DNA of 64,000 nt from Shimia isoporae (GTDB lineage Bacteria > Pseudomonadota > Alphaproteobacteria > Rhodobacterales > Rhodobacteraceae): positions 56,729 through 120,728 of the forward strand of contig NZ_SMGR01000006.1 of NCBI RefSeq assembly GCF_004346865.1, given 5' to 3'. Position 1 is the stretch's first letter, and the number at the start of each line of letters is the position of its first letter. The notes beneath the pieces are model-generated. The model saw nothing but the letters and a program-made list of their open reading frames with translations, did not search any database and was not told where the DNA came from. A program made the translations under genes and the position numbers. This document shows, piece by piece, positions 9,486-21,200 of this stretch.

Positions 9486-11942
9486 ATGACGGCGCATGTG
9501 TTGGATTTCCAAATTGACGGGCTGAACTGTGCGGGCTGTGTTGGCCGCGCTGAAAAAGCGCTTGCGGGTGTCGCTGGTGTCAGCGAGGCCACGGTCAACC
9601 TTGCGACCGAAACGGGTCACGTTGTGTTTGACGCGCCTGCGCAAGCTCGAAACCTTTTTGCGGCATTGGACAAAGCCGGCTACCCCGCAAGATTGGCGGA
9701 TACCACGCTGGACATCTCGGGCATGACCTGTGCGGGATGTGTGCGTCGGGCTGAAACTGCTCTCAAGAAGGGGCAAGGCGTGATCGACGTTTCGGTCAAT
9801 CTCGCGACCGAGACAGCACAGGTGCGCTATGCCGAGGGTGTTGTTACCGCTTCGCAAGTCGCGGCTTTGTCCACCCGAGCAGGGTACCCGGCGCGGGTGC
9901 AACGGGCTGAAGACCCCGTGGTCGATCGCAAGGCCGACGAGGCAGCGATCCTGAAAAAGAAAGTGATTTTTGCGGCGGCGTTGGCTTTGCCTGTCTTTCT
10001 GGTCGAAATGGGCGGGCATTTGTACCCGCCTTTGCATCATTGGGTTGCCGCCAATGTGGGAACCACAAATAGCCACATCCTCCAGTTTCTATTGACCGCC
10101 ATTCTGTTGGCAGGTCCCGGGCGACAGTTTTATTCCAAGGGATTTCCGGCACTCTTCAAAGGCGCGCCCGACATGAATTCGCTTGTAGCGATGGGCACCA
10201 GCGCGGCGTTTCTGTTTTCTGTAGTGTCGACCTTTGCACCGGGGTTGCTGCCTGCTGGTACGGCGCACGTCTATTATGAGGCGGCAGCGGTTATTGTCGT
10301 TCTCATTCTTGCTGGCCGTTGGATGGAAGCGCGGGCAAAAGGGCGCACCGGGGAAGCGATCCGTAAGCTGGTTGGGTTGCAGCCGCGTGTGGCGCGGGTT
10401 GAGAGAAAAGGCGAGATAAAAGAGATCGGAATAGACGAAATCGCCGTTGGAGACGTCGTCGTGGTTCGCCCGGGCGAGAAGATAGCCGTCGATGGGCGTG
10501 TGCTTGACGGGGTGTCGTATGTCGACGAAGCCATGATCACCGGTGAACCTGTACCGGTCGAGAAAACCGTTGGAACGTTGGTTGTCGGGGGTACGGTGAA
10601 CGGGCAGGGTGTACTGCGTTATGAAGCCGAGGCCGTTGGCGCGGACACGATGTTGGCGCAAATCATCACCATGGTCCGCGAGGCCCAAGGGGCGAAGCTT
10701 CCCATTCAAGGAATGGTCGACCGCATCACCGCTGTTTTTGTTCCGGTTGTCATTGCCGTCGCTGCGCTGACGGTCCTTGCTTGGTTTGTTTTTGGCCCGT
10801 CTCCTGCATTGGGTCACGCCATGGTCGCGGGTGTTGCGGTTCTGATCATCGCATGCCCCTGTGCCATGGGGCTGGCAACGCCCACCTCGATTATGGTCGG
10901 CACAGGCCGGGCGGCACAGCTGGGTGTCCTTTTCCGTCGCGGCGATGCTTTGCAACGCCTGCGTGACTGCAACGTCGTGGCCTTTGACAAAACCGGCACT
11001 TTGACCGAAGGGCGGCCAAGTCTCAGCGACTTCGTCGTTTCGGAGGGATTTGACGAGGCAGAGGTATTGCGCTTGATCGCAGCCGCAGAGCAAGGCTCGG
11101 AGCATCCGCTTGCGCGGGCAATTATCGCGGCTGCTGGCAGCGTTGCTTTGCCGCCGGTCGAACGTTTTGAAGCGGTGGCTGGCATGGGGTTGCGCGCCGA
11201 CGTCGATGGCCGCGCTGTTGTCATCGGCGCAGACAGGTTCCTTGAGAGCGAAGGTGTGTCCGTAGCGGGATTTCGAGTGGCGGCCGACAGGCTCGCAAGT
11301 AACGGAAAAACGCCGGTTTTCGCGGCAATTGACGGAAAACTGGCGGGCTTGCTCGCGGTTTCCGATGTCGTAAAACCCGCGAGCCGCGCGGCGGTAGACG
11401 CCCTGCACAGTATGGGGCTGAAAACGGCGATGATTTCCGGAGACAACCGCGCCACGGCCGAAGCGTTGGCCGTCCAGCTTGGTATTGATCACGTGGTTGC
11501 CGAAGTGTTGCCCGAGGGAAAAGTGCACGCTTTGAAAGCGCTTTCTGATGAAGTCGGTTCGGTCGCCTTTGTCGGTGATGGCATCAACGATGCCCCGGCC
11601 CTTGCTGCGGCAGACGTCGGAATTGCTATTGGAACTGGAACCGACGTGGCTATTGAGGCTGCGGACGTCGTGTTGATGTCAGGCGATTTGCGCGGCGTGG
11701 TGAATGCGGTGACTATTTCCCAAATGGTGATCCGCAATATCCGGCAGAACCTTTTCTGGGCGTTCGCCTACAACATCGCGCTGATCCCGGTCGCGGCAGG
11801 TGCTTTATATTTGTTCGGAGGACCACTTCTGTCGCCCATGTTGGGGGCGGGAGCTATGGCGCTCTCCAGTGTCTTTGTCCTGAGCAACGCGTTGCGTCTT
11901 CGCTCGGTTAAGGCCGAAATGCCAGAGGAGGCAACACCATGA
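9486..11942 (+). CDS. copA: Copper-exporting P1B-type ATPase CopA
   Basis: Inner-membrane Cu(I) efflux pump of 818 residues. There are two N-terminal heavy-metal-associated domains with CxxC motifs at C15/C18 (GLNCAGC) and C82/C85 (GMTCAGC). Eight transmembrane helices include the Cu(I) motif CPC near residue 457 ([15 protein letters not shown]). The phosphorylation motif DKTGTLTEG begins near residue 501, the actuator motif ITGEP is present, the HP locus is GSEHPLA, and the hinge motif [10 protein letters not shown] begins near residue 697. Length and order match CopA of Proteobacteria. It is transcribed from a MerR-type promoter and overlaps cueR by 4 nt (ATGA), so pump and sensor form one operon. 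Confidence 0.96.
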   Translation: MTAHVLDFQIDGLNCAGCVGRAEKALAGVAGVSEATVNLATETGHVVFDAPAQARNLFAALDKAGYPARLADTTLDISGMTCAGCVRRAETALKKGQGVIDVSVNLATETAQVRYAEGVVTASQVAALSTRAGYPARVQRAEDPVVDRKADEAAILKKKVIFAAALALPVFLVEMGGHLYPPLHHWVAANVGTTNSHILQFLLTAILLAGPGRQFYSKGFPALFKGAPDMNSLVAMGTSAAFLFSVVSTFAPGLLPAGTAHVYYEAAAVIVVLILAGRWMEARAKGRTGEAIRKLVGLQPRVARVERKGEIKEIGIDEIAVGDVVVVRPGEKIAVDGRVLDGVSYVDEAMITGEPVPVEKTVGTLVVGGTVNGQGVLRYEAEAVGADTMLAQIITMVREAQGAKLPIQGMVDRITAVFVPVVIAVAALTVLAWFVFGPSPALGHAMVAGVAVLIIACPCAMGLATPTSIMVGTGRAAQLGVLFRRGDALQRLRDCNVVAFDKTGTLTEGRPSLSDFVVSEGFDEAEVLRLIAAAEQGSEHPLARAIIAAAGSVALPPVERFEAVAGMGLRADVDGRAVVIGADRFLESEGVSVAGFRVAADRLASNGKTPVFAAIDGKLAGLLAVSDVVKPASRAAVDALHSMGLKTAMISGDNRATAEALAVQLGIDHVVAEVLPEGKVHALKALSDEVGSVAFVGDGINDAPALAAADVGIAIGTGTDVAIEAADVVLMSGDLRGVVNAVTISQMVIRNIRQNLFWAFAYNIALIPVAAGALYLFGGPLLSPMLGAGAMALSSVFVLSNALRLRSVKAEMPEEATP

Positions 11943-12334
11943 ATATCGGAGATGTGGCTGAGCGTTCCGGCCTTCCGGCCAAGACGATCCGCTACTACGA
12001 GGATATTGGATTTATACGGCCCGCCCGCAGCGCCAACGGCTATCGGCAGTTTTCGGAAAAGGATCTGCACAAGCTGGCCTTTATCGGGCGTGCCCGTTCG
12101 CTCGGTTTCACCATCGAGGATTGTAGAACGCTGCTGGCGCTTTACGAGGATCGCGGCCGCGCCTCGGCAGATGTCAAACAGGTGGCGCAACAAAACCTTG
12201 CCGATATAGATGCAAAAATAGCCGGACTTCAGGAAATGCGCGCGACTTTGGCCCATCTGGTCACCAGTTGCGCAGGCGATGACCGTCCGGATTGCCCCAT
12301 TCTCGACAGCCTTGGCGCGACGCCCGGCCCCTGA
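11939..12334 (+). CDS. cueR: Cu(I)-responsive MerR regulator CueR
   Basis: 131-residue MerR-family activator. The N-terminal winged helix ([20 protein letters not shown]) binds DNA, a long dimerisation helix follows, and the metal loop has C111 and C119 in the C-x7-C arrangement of CueR ([11 protein letters not shown]). This specifies monovalent metal sensing. It activates copA in the presence of Cu(I), Ag(I) or Au(I) in known systems. Its ATG overlaps the copA stop codon, so it is autoregulated through the copA promoter, unlike the separate cueR of Escherichia coli. Confidence 0.92.
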   Translation: MNIGDVAERSGLPAKTIRYYEDIGFIRPARSANGYRQFSEKDLHKLAFIGRARSLGFTIEDCRTLLALYEDRGRASADVKQVAQQNLADIDAKIAGLQEMRATLAHLVTSCAGDDRPDCPILDSLGATPGP

Positions 12335-12401
12335 ATTTTTGTAACTGTTGACAGGTGCCTCTGCGTGGCCATTCTGGCCGGACGCATGGGAGGGATACCA
12401 C

Positions 12402-12908
12402 TTGTACCGAAGAATAGATAAGGCAGTGGGCTGGCTGGCCCGCGCCGTGGCTTTGGCCGGTGGCGCGGTGCTGATCGCACTTGTCATTATGGTGTGCGTA
12501 TCAATCACAGGGCGGGCGTTGATCCCGCTGGGATTGAAACCGGTCAGCGGTGATGTGGAACTCCTCGAGATGGGCATGGCTTTCGCCATATTCGCATTCC
12601 TGCCCTACTGCCAATACGTGCGCGGTCACGCGCGGGTAGACCTGTTTCAGCAATCGTTTGGCAATGTGGGGAACAGGGTGCTTGATCTGGTGGCTGATGT
12701 GGGCATGGCCTTCGCCGCAATCATAATTGCGTGGCGCTTGTGGCTCGGAATGCTGGACAAGAAGTCTTACTTCGAGACCACGTTTATTCTTCAGATCGAG
12801 ATTTGGCAGGCGTACGCAGCCGCCCTGGTGGGCGCCGCAGCATTCGTGATTGTCTCGGTGTTCTGCGTGTTCCGAAGCCTCAAGGCACTGCCCGGAGGTG
12901 GAGTATGA
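12402..12908 (+). CDS. dctQ: TRAP transporter small permease subunit (DctQ)
   Basis: 168-residue inner-membrane protein with four hydrophobic segments (for example AGGAVLIALVIMVCVSITGR and MGMAFAIFAFLPYCQYVRG), the pattern of DctQ. The start is taken as TTG at 12402 because GGAGGG lies 8 nt upstream; an ATG at 12348 in frame lacks a ribosome site and adds a non-hydrophobic extension. It overlaps dctM by 4 nt (ATGA). Together DctQ and DctM form the Na+-driven membrane part of a TRAP uptake system, which normally needs a periplasmic DctP. No dctP gene is next to it, so substrate cannot be inferred. It starts 67 nt after cueR. Confidence 0.88.
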   Translation: MYRRIDKAVGWLARAVALAGGAVLIALVIMVCVSITGRALIPLGLKPVSGDVELLEMGMAFAIFAFLPYCQYVRGHARVDLFQQSFGNVGNRVLDLVADVGMAFAAIIIAWRLWLGMLDKKSYFETTFILQIEIWQAYAAALVGAAAFVIVSVFCVFRSLKALPGGGV

Positions 12909-14227
12909 GCAATCTGGAAATTGGCATCTGGTCCTTTCCCGTCCTGTTGGTGCTAATCTTTCTGCGTGTGCCGATCGGGTTGGCGATGATGGGGGTCGGT
13001 GTTGGCGGCACATGGATGATCATGGGCAGCCACTTGATGGTTCTGGGGCAGCTCAAGAACCTGACGTTCAGTACATTTTCAAGCTATTCACTCTCGATTG
13101 TGCCGCTGTTCCTTCTGATGGGACAATTTGCGACGCACTCCGGCATGTCCAAAGGGTTGTTCAAGGCGGCGGAGGCGTGGCTTGGGCACCTCAAGGGTGG
13201 GGTCGCAATGTCGGCCATCGGTGCCTGCGCTGGCTTTGGGGCGATTTGCGGCAGCTCATTGGCGACAGCAGCCACTATGGGCCAAGTCGCGCTGCCGGAG
13301 CTTCGGCGGTACGGCTATTCCGGACCGCTGGCAACAGGCACGCTCGCGGCAGGCGGTACGCTCGGTATCCTCATACCGCCGTCGGTCATCCTTGTGATCT
13401 ACGCGATCCTTACCGAGCAGAACATCGCCAAGCTCTTTGTTGCAGCCTTTGTCCCCGGAATTCTGGCCGCAATCGCCTACATGGTGGTGGTCGCGATCTA
13501 TGTAAGGGTGGTGCCCAAGTCCGGCGATGCCTTGCCAGCTGTTCCCATGGGCGAACGGTTCCGCGCGTTGGTCGCTGTTTGGCCGGTTATCGTGATTTTT
13601 GGTGCCGTGGTCGGAGGCATCTACACCGGCATTTTCACTCCGACCGAGGCCGCTGCGGTGGGGGCAATGGGCACAGGGCTTGTGGCGTTGGTATCCGGCG
13701 GACTTAACCGGTCAAAACTGGTGCAGTCCATCCTGTCCACCGCGAACTCGACAGCGATGATCTTTTTCATCGTTCTCGGTGCGGGCATGTTCAACAGCTT
13801 CCTCGCATTGACCCAACTGCCTCAGACTTCAGCCCAATGGGTAGCGGACCAGGGCTTCTCACCGATGTTCGTGTTGCTGTGTGTGTTGGTGCTTTATCTG
13901 ATCTTTGGTTGCGTCATGGACAGCTTGTCGATGGTGCTTCTGACTGTGCCGATCTTTTTCCCAATTATGACGGCGCTTGATTTTGGCATGAGCGTCGAGG
14001 ACTTTGCACTTTGGTTCGGGATCATTGTTCTGATCGTGGTCGAGGTGGGGCTCATTACACCACCAGTGGGTATGAACCTGTTTGTGATCAATGCGATGGC
14101 GCGCGACATTCCAATCCGCGAGACGTTCAAGGGCACCGCGCCGTTTGTTCTGGCGGATATCGTACGGGTTGGCATTCTGGTGGCCTTCCCGCCGATCACG
14201 CTGGGATTGGTTTGGTTGATTTATTGA
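12905..14227 (+). CDS. dctM: TRAP transporter large permease subunit (DctM)
   Basis: 440-residue polytopic membrane protein of the DctM family, the transport channel of TRAP carriers. The start is the ATG overlapping the dctQ stop. Recognisable features are RVPIGLAMMGVGVGGTW, the PLFLLMGQFATHSGMSKGLF segment, GAICGSSLATAATMGQVALPE, GTLAAGGTLGILIPPSVILV, PTEAAAVGAMG, and the C-terminal EVGLITPPVGMNLFVI. About a dozen hydrophobic helices are visible. It is followed 8 nt later by a TrmO-like methyltransferase gene, suggesting one transcript. Confidence 0.93.
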   Translation: MSNLEIGIWSFPVLLVLIFLRVPIGLAMMGVGVGGTWMIMGSHLMVLGQLKNLTFSTFSSYSLSIVPLFLLMGQFATHSGMSKGLFKAAEAWLGHLKGGVAMSAIGACAGFGAICGSSLATAATMGQVALPELRRYGYSGPLATGTLAAGGTLGILIPPSVILVIYAILTEQNIAKLFVAAFVPGILAAIAYMVVVAIYVRVVPKSGDALPAVPMGERFRALVAVWPVIVIFGAVVGGIYTGIFTPTEAAAVGAMGTGLVALVSGGLNRSKLVQSILSTANSTAMIFFIVLGAGMFNSFLALTQLPQTSAQWVADQGFSPMFVLLCVLVLYLIFGCVMDSLSMVLLTVPIFFPIMTALDFGMSVEDFALWFGIIVLIVVEVGLITPPVGMNLFVINAMARDIPIRETFKGTAPFVLADIVRVGILVAFPPITLGLVWLIY

Positions 14228-14235
14228 GGGCCGGT

Positions 14236-14718
14236 ATGGGCGAAAAAACCGAGATCCGACATGGCGAAAAGCAACTGGACTTTGATCCGTTGGAACGGGT
14301 GGATGCCGAAATCCGCTTTATCGGTCGCATTCGAACACCTTGGTCGCGAGGCAACTGCCCGAAGAATGTGACGCGTGCGCGCGAAACCGGACAAGGTGCC
14401 ATCGTCGAGCTGGATCTGCCGTTTGTCGAAGGATTGACCGGTCTTGAGGTGGGGCAGGGGATTTTGCTTTTTTACTGGATGGATCAAGCCCATCGCGACT
14501 TGATTACACAACGCCCCCGCCACCACGACAGTGCGCGGGGAACGTTTGCGCTGCGATCCCCTAACCGGGTGAACCCGATCTCGTTGGCGGCCGTGCGCAT
14601 AACGTCGTTGGATCAAGCCGCCGGACGTATCGGGATCGACGCAATCGACTGTTTTGACGGTACGCCTCTGGTGGACATCAAACCAAGTGCGCCAGCTGTG
14701 GACGTGCCGCCAAAATAA
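14236..14718 (+). CDS. TrmO/TsaA-like methyltransferase (UPF0066 family)
   Basis: 160-residue protein of the TrmO (formerly TsaA/YaeB) family, whose characterised members methylate N6 of t6A at position 37 of threonine tRNAs with S-adenosylmethionine. The family hallmark IRFIGRIRTPWSRGNCPKN at residues 21-39, the hydrophobic core ELDLPFVEGLTGLEVGQGI, and RGTFALRSPNRVNPISLAAV are all visible. The single-domain form lacks the C-terminal domain of the E. coli enzyme; such short versions are widespread and may have other methyl acceptors. It starts 8 nt after dctM. Why it is joined to a TRAP permease is unclear. Confidence 0.82.
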   Translation: MGEKTEIRHGEKQLDFDPLERVDAEIRFIGRIRTPWSRGNCPKNVTRARETGQGAIVELDLPFVEGLTGLEVGQGILLFYWMDQAHRDLITQRPRHHDSARGTFALRSPNRVNPISLAAVRITSLDQAAGRIGIDAIDCFDGTPLVDIKPSAPAVDVPPK

Positions 14719-14721
14719 GGA

Positions 14722-14922
14722 TCAGTCGCGCAGCCAGCTCGGCCGTTTCAGGGGCGATTTGTTGTCGTTGTCTGCTTTGGTTTCCGAGATCAGGTCGGCA
14801 CGCTGTCCTGCCTTGGTCGTGGCCCAGAAAAAGGAGCCAGTTGGATTGGCAGTGCCATTCACGGCTTTGGAAGGTTGTGCCGCGATCGGCAAAGTCCACA
14901 TCAGAAACAAATGAGCAGGCAT
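14722..14922 (-). CDS. Small hypothetical protein, possibly exported
   Basis: 66 residues starting MPAHLFLMWTLPIAAQPSKA, which could be a short signal peptide, followed by a polar segment rich in Lys and Asp (ISETKADNDNKSPLKRPSW). It converges on the TrmO-like gene with a 3-nt gap. No family is recognised. The evidence for coding is the clean fit to the space and the signal-like N-terminus only. Confidence 0.35.
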   Translation of the reverse strand: MPAHLFLMWTLPIAAQPSKAVNGTANPTGSFFWATTKAGQRADLISETKADNDNKSPLKRPSWLRD

Positions 14923-15123
14923 GGGGGTCCCCAAAATAACAGGTTTTCAGCAGCAGTTTCGACAGCGGCAGAGGGGGGTATTCGGTGCGTTCTGCAAGCG
15001 TCGAGGGGTATGTAAAGCCTGCGCGGTTAATGTCTATGGCATGGGCTTGCCAATTCCTGCCATCGGTTTTTGAACTGGCGACAATTCACCTATAAAATGT
15101 GCCAAACCAGCAGATTGTTGCCT

Positions 15124-15151
15124 GAAATTGAAAATTTCACCAAATGAAATT
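15124..15151. promoter_or_regulatory. AT-rich inverted repeats upstream of the giant adhesin gene
   Basis: GAAATT-GAA-AATTTC (15124-15138) is followed by another GAAATT (15146-15151). It lies in the 360-nt non-coding stretch 14923-15295. A TTGACC (15165-15170) could be a -35 element but no convincing -10 is placed. I see no other feature in this gap. Confidence 0.3.
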
Positions 15152-15295
15152 GTTTGCAGTGGTCTTGACCGCGCCCGTATCGCGCATCTGACCCAAAAAA
15201 TTTGAATCATAATCAACAGGATAGACGTACCACTTTGGCTTCCCTAGGCTAGTCGGGCTGCACTGAGTCGAACCTTGTTGTATTGCGGAGAAAAC

Positions 15296-18200
15296 TTGCG
15301 ACTGTACCGCCGCATTTTGACCTGTTTTTTTGCGAGCGTGTTTCTCGTTGTTGCCGTTGCCAAGTTTGCGATGGCGCAACAGGCCTTGGAGCCCGTCAAA
15401 CTCTCCGAAGCTCTGGTTGGTCTCCCATTTGAACACACTCTGGCACGAGAAGATCCGCAAAATCCTGTTGAAAGCGTTTCGGTTGTCGATGGTGTATTGC
15501 CTGACGGTTTGCAGATTGATGAAAATTGGAAGCTGAGCGGAACACCCGCACAGAAAGGCGCCTACGCTTGGACCGTCAGCGTGGTCCGCGCGCGTGGGCC
15601 GCCCGAATTGCTGGCTTTCCAGATGTCGACCCGCGGAATATTTGACCCGCCTACGGGCGACAACACAGCATTTGACGTTCTTTTTGCCACAACACTCCTT
15701 GCTCCGCTCGTCCTCAATTCAGAAGAGGGAGCGCCCAATGCGCCTTCGCCGAATGTTCGGGGATTGTCGCAAAAACTCGAAACCGACAACGGAATCAGCG
15801 TCGAAACGAAACCTACGGATGTCACGGGTGGACGTACCTATGGCTATGTCATTGAGCCGCAGGGCCGTGTTCCCCCGTATACTTTTCAGCTTGTCGGCGG
15901 TGAGTTGCCCGATGGCATCTCGCTTTCCTCCGATGGTATCCTGTCCGGCTTGAGTTGTGACCAGAACGGGAACTACAAGTTTGACGTCCATATCACCGAC
16001 GCAGAGGGTCAAGTCGGGCGGTTCGAAGGCAATAAGGACTTCGACCTAAAGGTTCTTTCGGGCGGCAATAACTGTACGCCCGAGGCTTTTTTGCTTCTGC
16101 CTCTGGAATTGCCCGTTGGCTACTATGGCGAGTTTTACTCTCAGATCTTCTTCATCCTCGGAGACAGCACAAGCTACTTCTACGAAGTTTCCTCCGGCAG
16201 TCTCCCGTCAGGCATGTCGCTTCAAGCGTCTGGTTTGCTCCAAGGGGAACCCCTTGAAACCGGGTCTTTCCCAATTGCCGTGTCGGTTTGGGAAGACAGC
16301 TCTCGCGGGACGTTTATTGCCTCCCGCAGTTTCGACTTGGTCATTCTGGACAACGAAGACCTCGAACTTTTTCCGGAGACATTGGCAGACGGCGTTTTCG
16401 CGGCTCCGTACTCGCAAACTTTGACCGGAGCAAACGGGGACGGGAACTACAGCTATTCGCTATCGGGCGGAGCGCTGCCAGCAGGCGTGACCTTGAATTC
16501 TGCCTCGGGGGTCATTTCTGGTACGCCTGTCGAAACCGGCTCTTTTGATGCGACGTTCGAAGTCATCGATGGTCAGGGAAACACCGGGGGACGCGGATAC
16601 ACATTCCAGATTTCGGCGCTGCAGAACCTTTTGACGATTGCGCCGACCACCGTGCCAGATGGCACATTTGACGCAGCATACTCCGTGAGCTTTTCAGCAA
16701 CCGGCGGAGTGGGAAGTGCGACTTTTGACATCGCCAGCGGCGCGCTGCCAAACGGTTTGACGCTGGCACTGGATGGAACGCTGTCCGGCGCGCCCGAAGA
16801 AACGGGCGATTTTCCATTCACTCTGCGCGCCACAGACGAGCAGAACAACACCGGCACAGCGGATTATGTTCTCACAGTCGTGCCGGTGTCGGGCCTGTTT
16901 GACTTTGAGCCAACGACAATTCCCGAAGGCACTTATGGTCTGTCCTACGATGTGACTTTCTCCACAACGGGTGGTGTACCTCCGTTCACTGGATCGATAA
17001 CCGGGGCGCTACCCGCCGGCATTACTTTTGCGCCGGAGACCGGCAACCTGAGTGGCGTGCCGGAGGAAACCGGATCCTTCAACTTCACGCTCGATGTCAC
17101 CGATACGTACGGCAACACGGGCTCTCGCGCCTACACGCTGATTGTCAATCCGGTCGACAGCCTCACGATTGAGCCGGACACCCTGAGCGATGCCACCTGG
17201 GGACAGACCTATTCGGCGCAGCTTGCTGCGAGCGGGGGTGACGGCGCCTATGCGTTTTCCATCACATCCGGCTCCCTGCCTGCCGGATTGACCTTGGCGG
17301 CTGACGGCGGCATCTCTGGAACGCCCACTGAAACAGGGTCATTCAACTTTGACGTTGCGGTGGTTGACGGTCAGGGCAACACCGGACAGCGGATCGTTGC
17401 ACTCCTGGTTTTGGAGATCGACACTCTCGACATTGATCCCGACACGATTGCGGATGGCGAGTTTAGCCGGCCATACAGTCAAGCCCTGTCTGCAAAAGGT
17501 GGCGATGGAAGCTATTCGTTCTCCCTGAATTCGGGCGTTTTGCCAAATGGCATGACCCTAACGCCAGCGGGCCAACTTGTGGGTTTCCCGCTGGAGACCG
17601 GAACCTTTCCGATCGTCGTTGAGGTGCTGGACGGACAGCTGAACACCGGCTTGCAGGCCTATGACTTGTTCATCGATTCGGTGCCGAACCTGTTCGGACT
17701 GCTACCTACGGTTCTGCCTGAAGGCACATTTGGCGTGTCGTACTCCGTCGTTATCGACACAACCGGAGGGGTGGCTCCATTCACTGGCGCTTTGATTGGG
17801 TCGCTGCCAAACGGGCTGACCTTTGACACCACCAACGGCACGATTTCTGGCGCGCCGACAGAGACAGGCAGTTTCCCCATTGGCGTTCGGGTGACGGATG
17901 CGGAAGGCAACACAGGCAACGCTGTCTACAGTCTGGTTATAAATCCAGTTCAGACATTGAGCATCGCTCCGCCGTCATTGGGCACGACGGTCTATGGCGA
18001 TCCGTTTACCGCCACTTTCACGGCTACCGGCGGCGCTGGCGGGTACCAGTTCAACCTAGCGGCCGGAACCTTGCCGGCCGGATTGACTCTGGAAACTGAC
18101 GGAACTCTTACGGGAACCGCGCTGGAGGTCGGAAGCTTTGGTTTCACGGTTGGAGTGGAAGATGCCGAGGGCAACACAGGCGAACGCCAGTACACGCTGA

Positions 18201-21200
18201 TCGTAGACCCGATCACCAATCTGTTGATCGCCCCCGCGTTTCTGCCCAATGGAGACTTTGGCACGGCCTATTCGGAAACCCTTACGGCATCCGGCGGCGA
18301 CGGCTCATATGTGTTTACTGTGGTGTCCGGAACGCTCCCGAGTGGCCTTTCGCTGGACAGTTCGGGTGCGTTGTCGGGAATTCCGGCCCAGACAGGTGAC
18401 TTTGTGCTGAGGGTGCAGGTCCTGGATGGGCAGGGCAACACAGGCACAATCGATTATTCGCTGACTATTGATGCTGTGGACGGGTTGCTGAACGTAACGC
18501 CAGACACCTTGTCCGATGCAACCTACGGCATCCCCTACAGCGTTACCTTTGGAGCTGAAAACGGTGTCTCGCCGTACACCTTCGGAATAAGTGGTACCTT
18601 GCCGGCGGGTATGAATTTCAGCAATGGAGAATTGAGCGGCACCCCGACCGAGGCCGGCAGTTTCCCGATCACCGTTTCGGTGACTGATACAGCCGGAAAT
18701 ACCGGTACACGCGATTATACGTTTGTGGTTGGCCAGCAGACAAACCTGCCAATTTTGCCGTTTGATCTGGCTGTGGGTGAATTCGGAAGTGCCTACTCGG
18801 AAACGCTCATCGCATTTGCCGGAGACGGGTCCTACAGCTTCTCCCTGAGCAGCGGTGCGCTCCCCGCAGGGGTAACACTGGCATCAGATGGCGCGTTGAG
18901 CGGCACGCCCACCGAAACCGGAACCTTTTATTTCACTGCGGGCGTCGTGGATGCATCCGGCAATACGGGCGATCGGGACTATGCACTGCGCATCAATCCG
19001 ATCACCACGCTCACTATCACGCCCGCCACTTTGCCGGATACGGAATTCGGTGCGGCGTATTCCCAAACGTTGACCGGCCAAAACGGAGACGGCGCCTACA
19101 CCTTCTCGGTTACTGGCGGAGGATTGCCAAATGGTTTGTCACTGTCTTCAGCGGGCGTGATTTCGGGCGCGGCGCAGGAAACAGGTACCTTCCCCTTCAG
19201 CGTGACGGTCGTTGATGGCGAGAATAATACTGGCTCACAGGCTTACTCACTGACTGTCGACGCTGTTGACGGGTTGCTGACCCTATTGCCGGCAACTCTG
19301 CCGGAAGGAGCGTATGGTTCAGCCTATACTGTCACGATCACAATCAATGGCGGCGTCGGGCCTTACAGTGGGAGCCTGACAGGCACTTTGCCCGCCGGGA
19401 TAACCTTCAACCCGGCCAACGGCCAATTCTCCGGAACGCCGACCGAGACGGGCACCTTCCCGCTGACTGCGGAAGTGACAGATGCGGAAGGAAATACCGG
19501 CTCTCGGGATTATTCACTTGTGATCAATCCCGTAACCGGCCTGGGAATTGCTCCGGACAGTTTGCCGGATGGGACGTTTGGCAATTCTTATGCGCAGACA
19601 CTTGTCGGGTCCGGCGGTGACGGGTCCTACAGCTTCTCTGTTTTCTTCGGCGCTTTGCCATCCGGGCTGACGCTCGCACCGGATGGGACTCTGTCCGGAG
19701 TTCCTGCCGCCGCCGGTACCTTCAATTTTGTTGCGCGGGTTCAGGACGGGCAGAACAATACCGGTTTCAAAGTCTATTCTCTGTCCATCGACAGAATTTC
19801 GACCCTGACGATTACGCCACCTTCGCTCGTCGCGGCGGAATACGGGACCGCATACTCCGAGACGCTGAGCGCTTCCGGCGGGGACGGCACCTACACTTTT
19901 GCGGTTACATCAGGGGCGTTGCCCACCGGAATAGCGCTTGCCACAAACGGCGCCCTTTCTGGAACGCCTACGCAAACCGGCACCTTTGCATTTGATGTAG
20001 GTGTCACTGACTCCAGCGGGAACACAGGCAGCATTTCCTACTCCTTGACGGTCAACCCGGTCACAGGACTGATTGCGGTTCAGCCGCCCGCAATGCCGGA
20101 AGGGGACTACGGCAAGGAGTATAACCTGAAAGTATCCTTTAGCGGCGGGTCAGGCAGTTATACTCCGACTCTCGTGGGCACACTGCCAACAGGCCTTACG
20201 TTTGACGCAGGCAGTGCCACTTTCAGCGGCACGCCAGTGCAGACCGGGACCTTCCCACTTACCGTCAACGTGGTCGATAGCGAAGGGAACACCGGAAGTC
20301 GGGCCTATTCTCTGGTTGTCTCACCGGTCACCAATCTAGGCATCACGCCCACCACTTTGCCCGACGGCGCTTTCGGCGCAGCCTATTCGGAAACATTGGT
20401 CGGGTCCGGCGGCGATGGCAGTTATTCGTTTTCCGTCACTTCGGGAACTTTGCCTGCAGGGCTGACCCTGACAGCCGCGGGTGTTCTGTCCGGCACGCCG
20501 ACAGACACCGGAGATGTCAACATCGAGGTCCGCGTCGAAGACGGGCAGGGAAACACCGGCACACGGGTTTACAGCTTCAGAATCGAACGGATTACGACGC
20601 TGGCAATCTCTCCCGCCGTTGCGACACCCGGCGTTTTCGGCACGGCCTATTCCGAGACCTTCACAGTCACCGGAGGAGACGGCACTTATGTTTTCCTGCG
20701 CACCGGTGGAAGCTTGCCACAAGGCCTCGCTTTGTCGCTGACCGGAGAGTTGACAGGCATCCCCCTTCAGAACGGGACCTTCAGTTTTGACATTGGTGTC
20801 ACAGATGGCGAAGGCAACACCGGAAGCCAAACGGTCTCGCTGGTCATCGCACCTGCCACTAACCTGAACATCCAGCCCTCCACCTTGTCAGACGGGATTT
20901 TTGGCGAGGGGTATGCGGTAGGGCTGTCGGCGACGGGTGGTGACGGCAATTACACGTTTGGACTAACTTCCGGTGCGTTGCCCGCGGGCGTTGCCTTAAC
21001 CCCAAGCGGGGCCATTTCCGGAATACCCGCTGAAACCGGAACCTTTAGTTTTGATGTTGGTGTGAGTGACGCTGAGGGCAACTCCGGCAACAGAAGCTAT
21101 ACGCTGACAATTGCACCGATCACTTCGCTCGCGATTTCACCGGATGATGTGGCAGACGGTGTTTATGGAACGTCCTATAGCGAAACTCTGACGGCCTCCG

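Noticed and set aside
10089..11528. 479-codon open frame on the minus strand
   Set aside because: It lies entirely antisense to copA, which has every P-type ATPase motif; the translation is His/Arg-rich and resembles no family. Similar shadows at 3659-4600 and 53858-54853 were dropped for the same reason.
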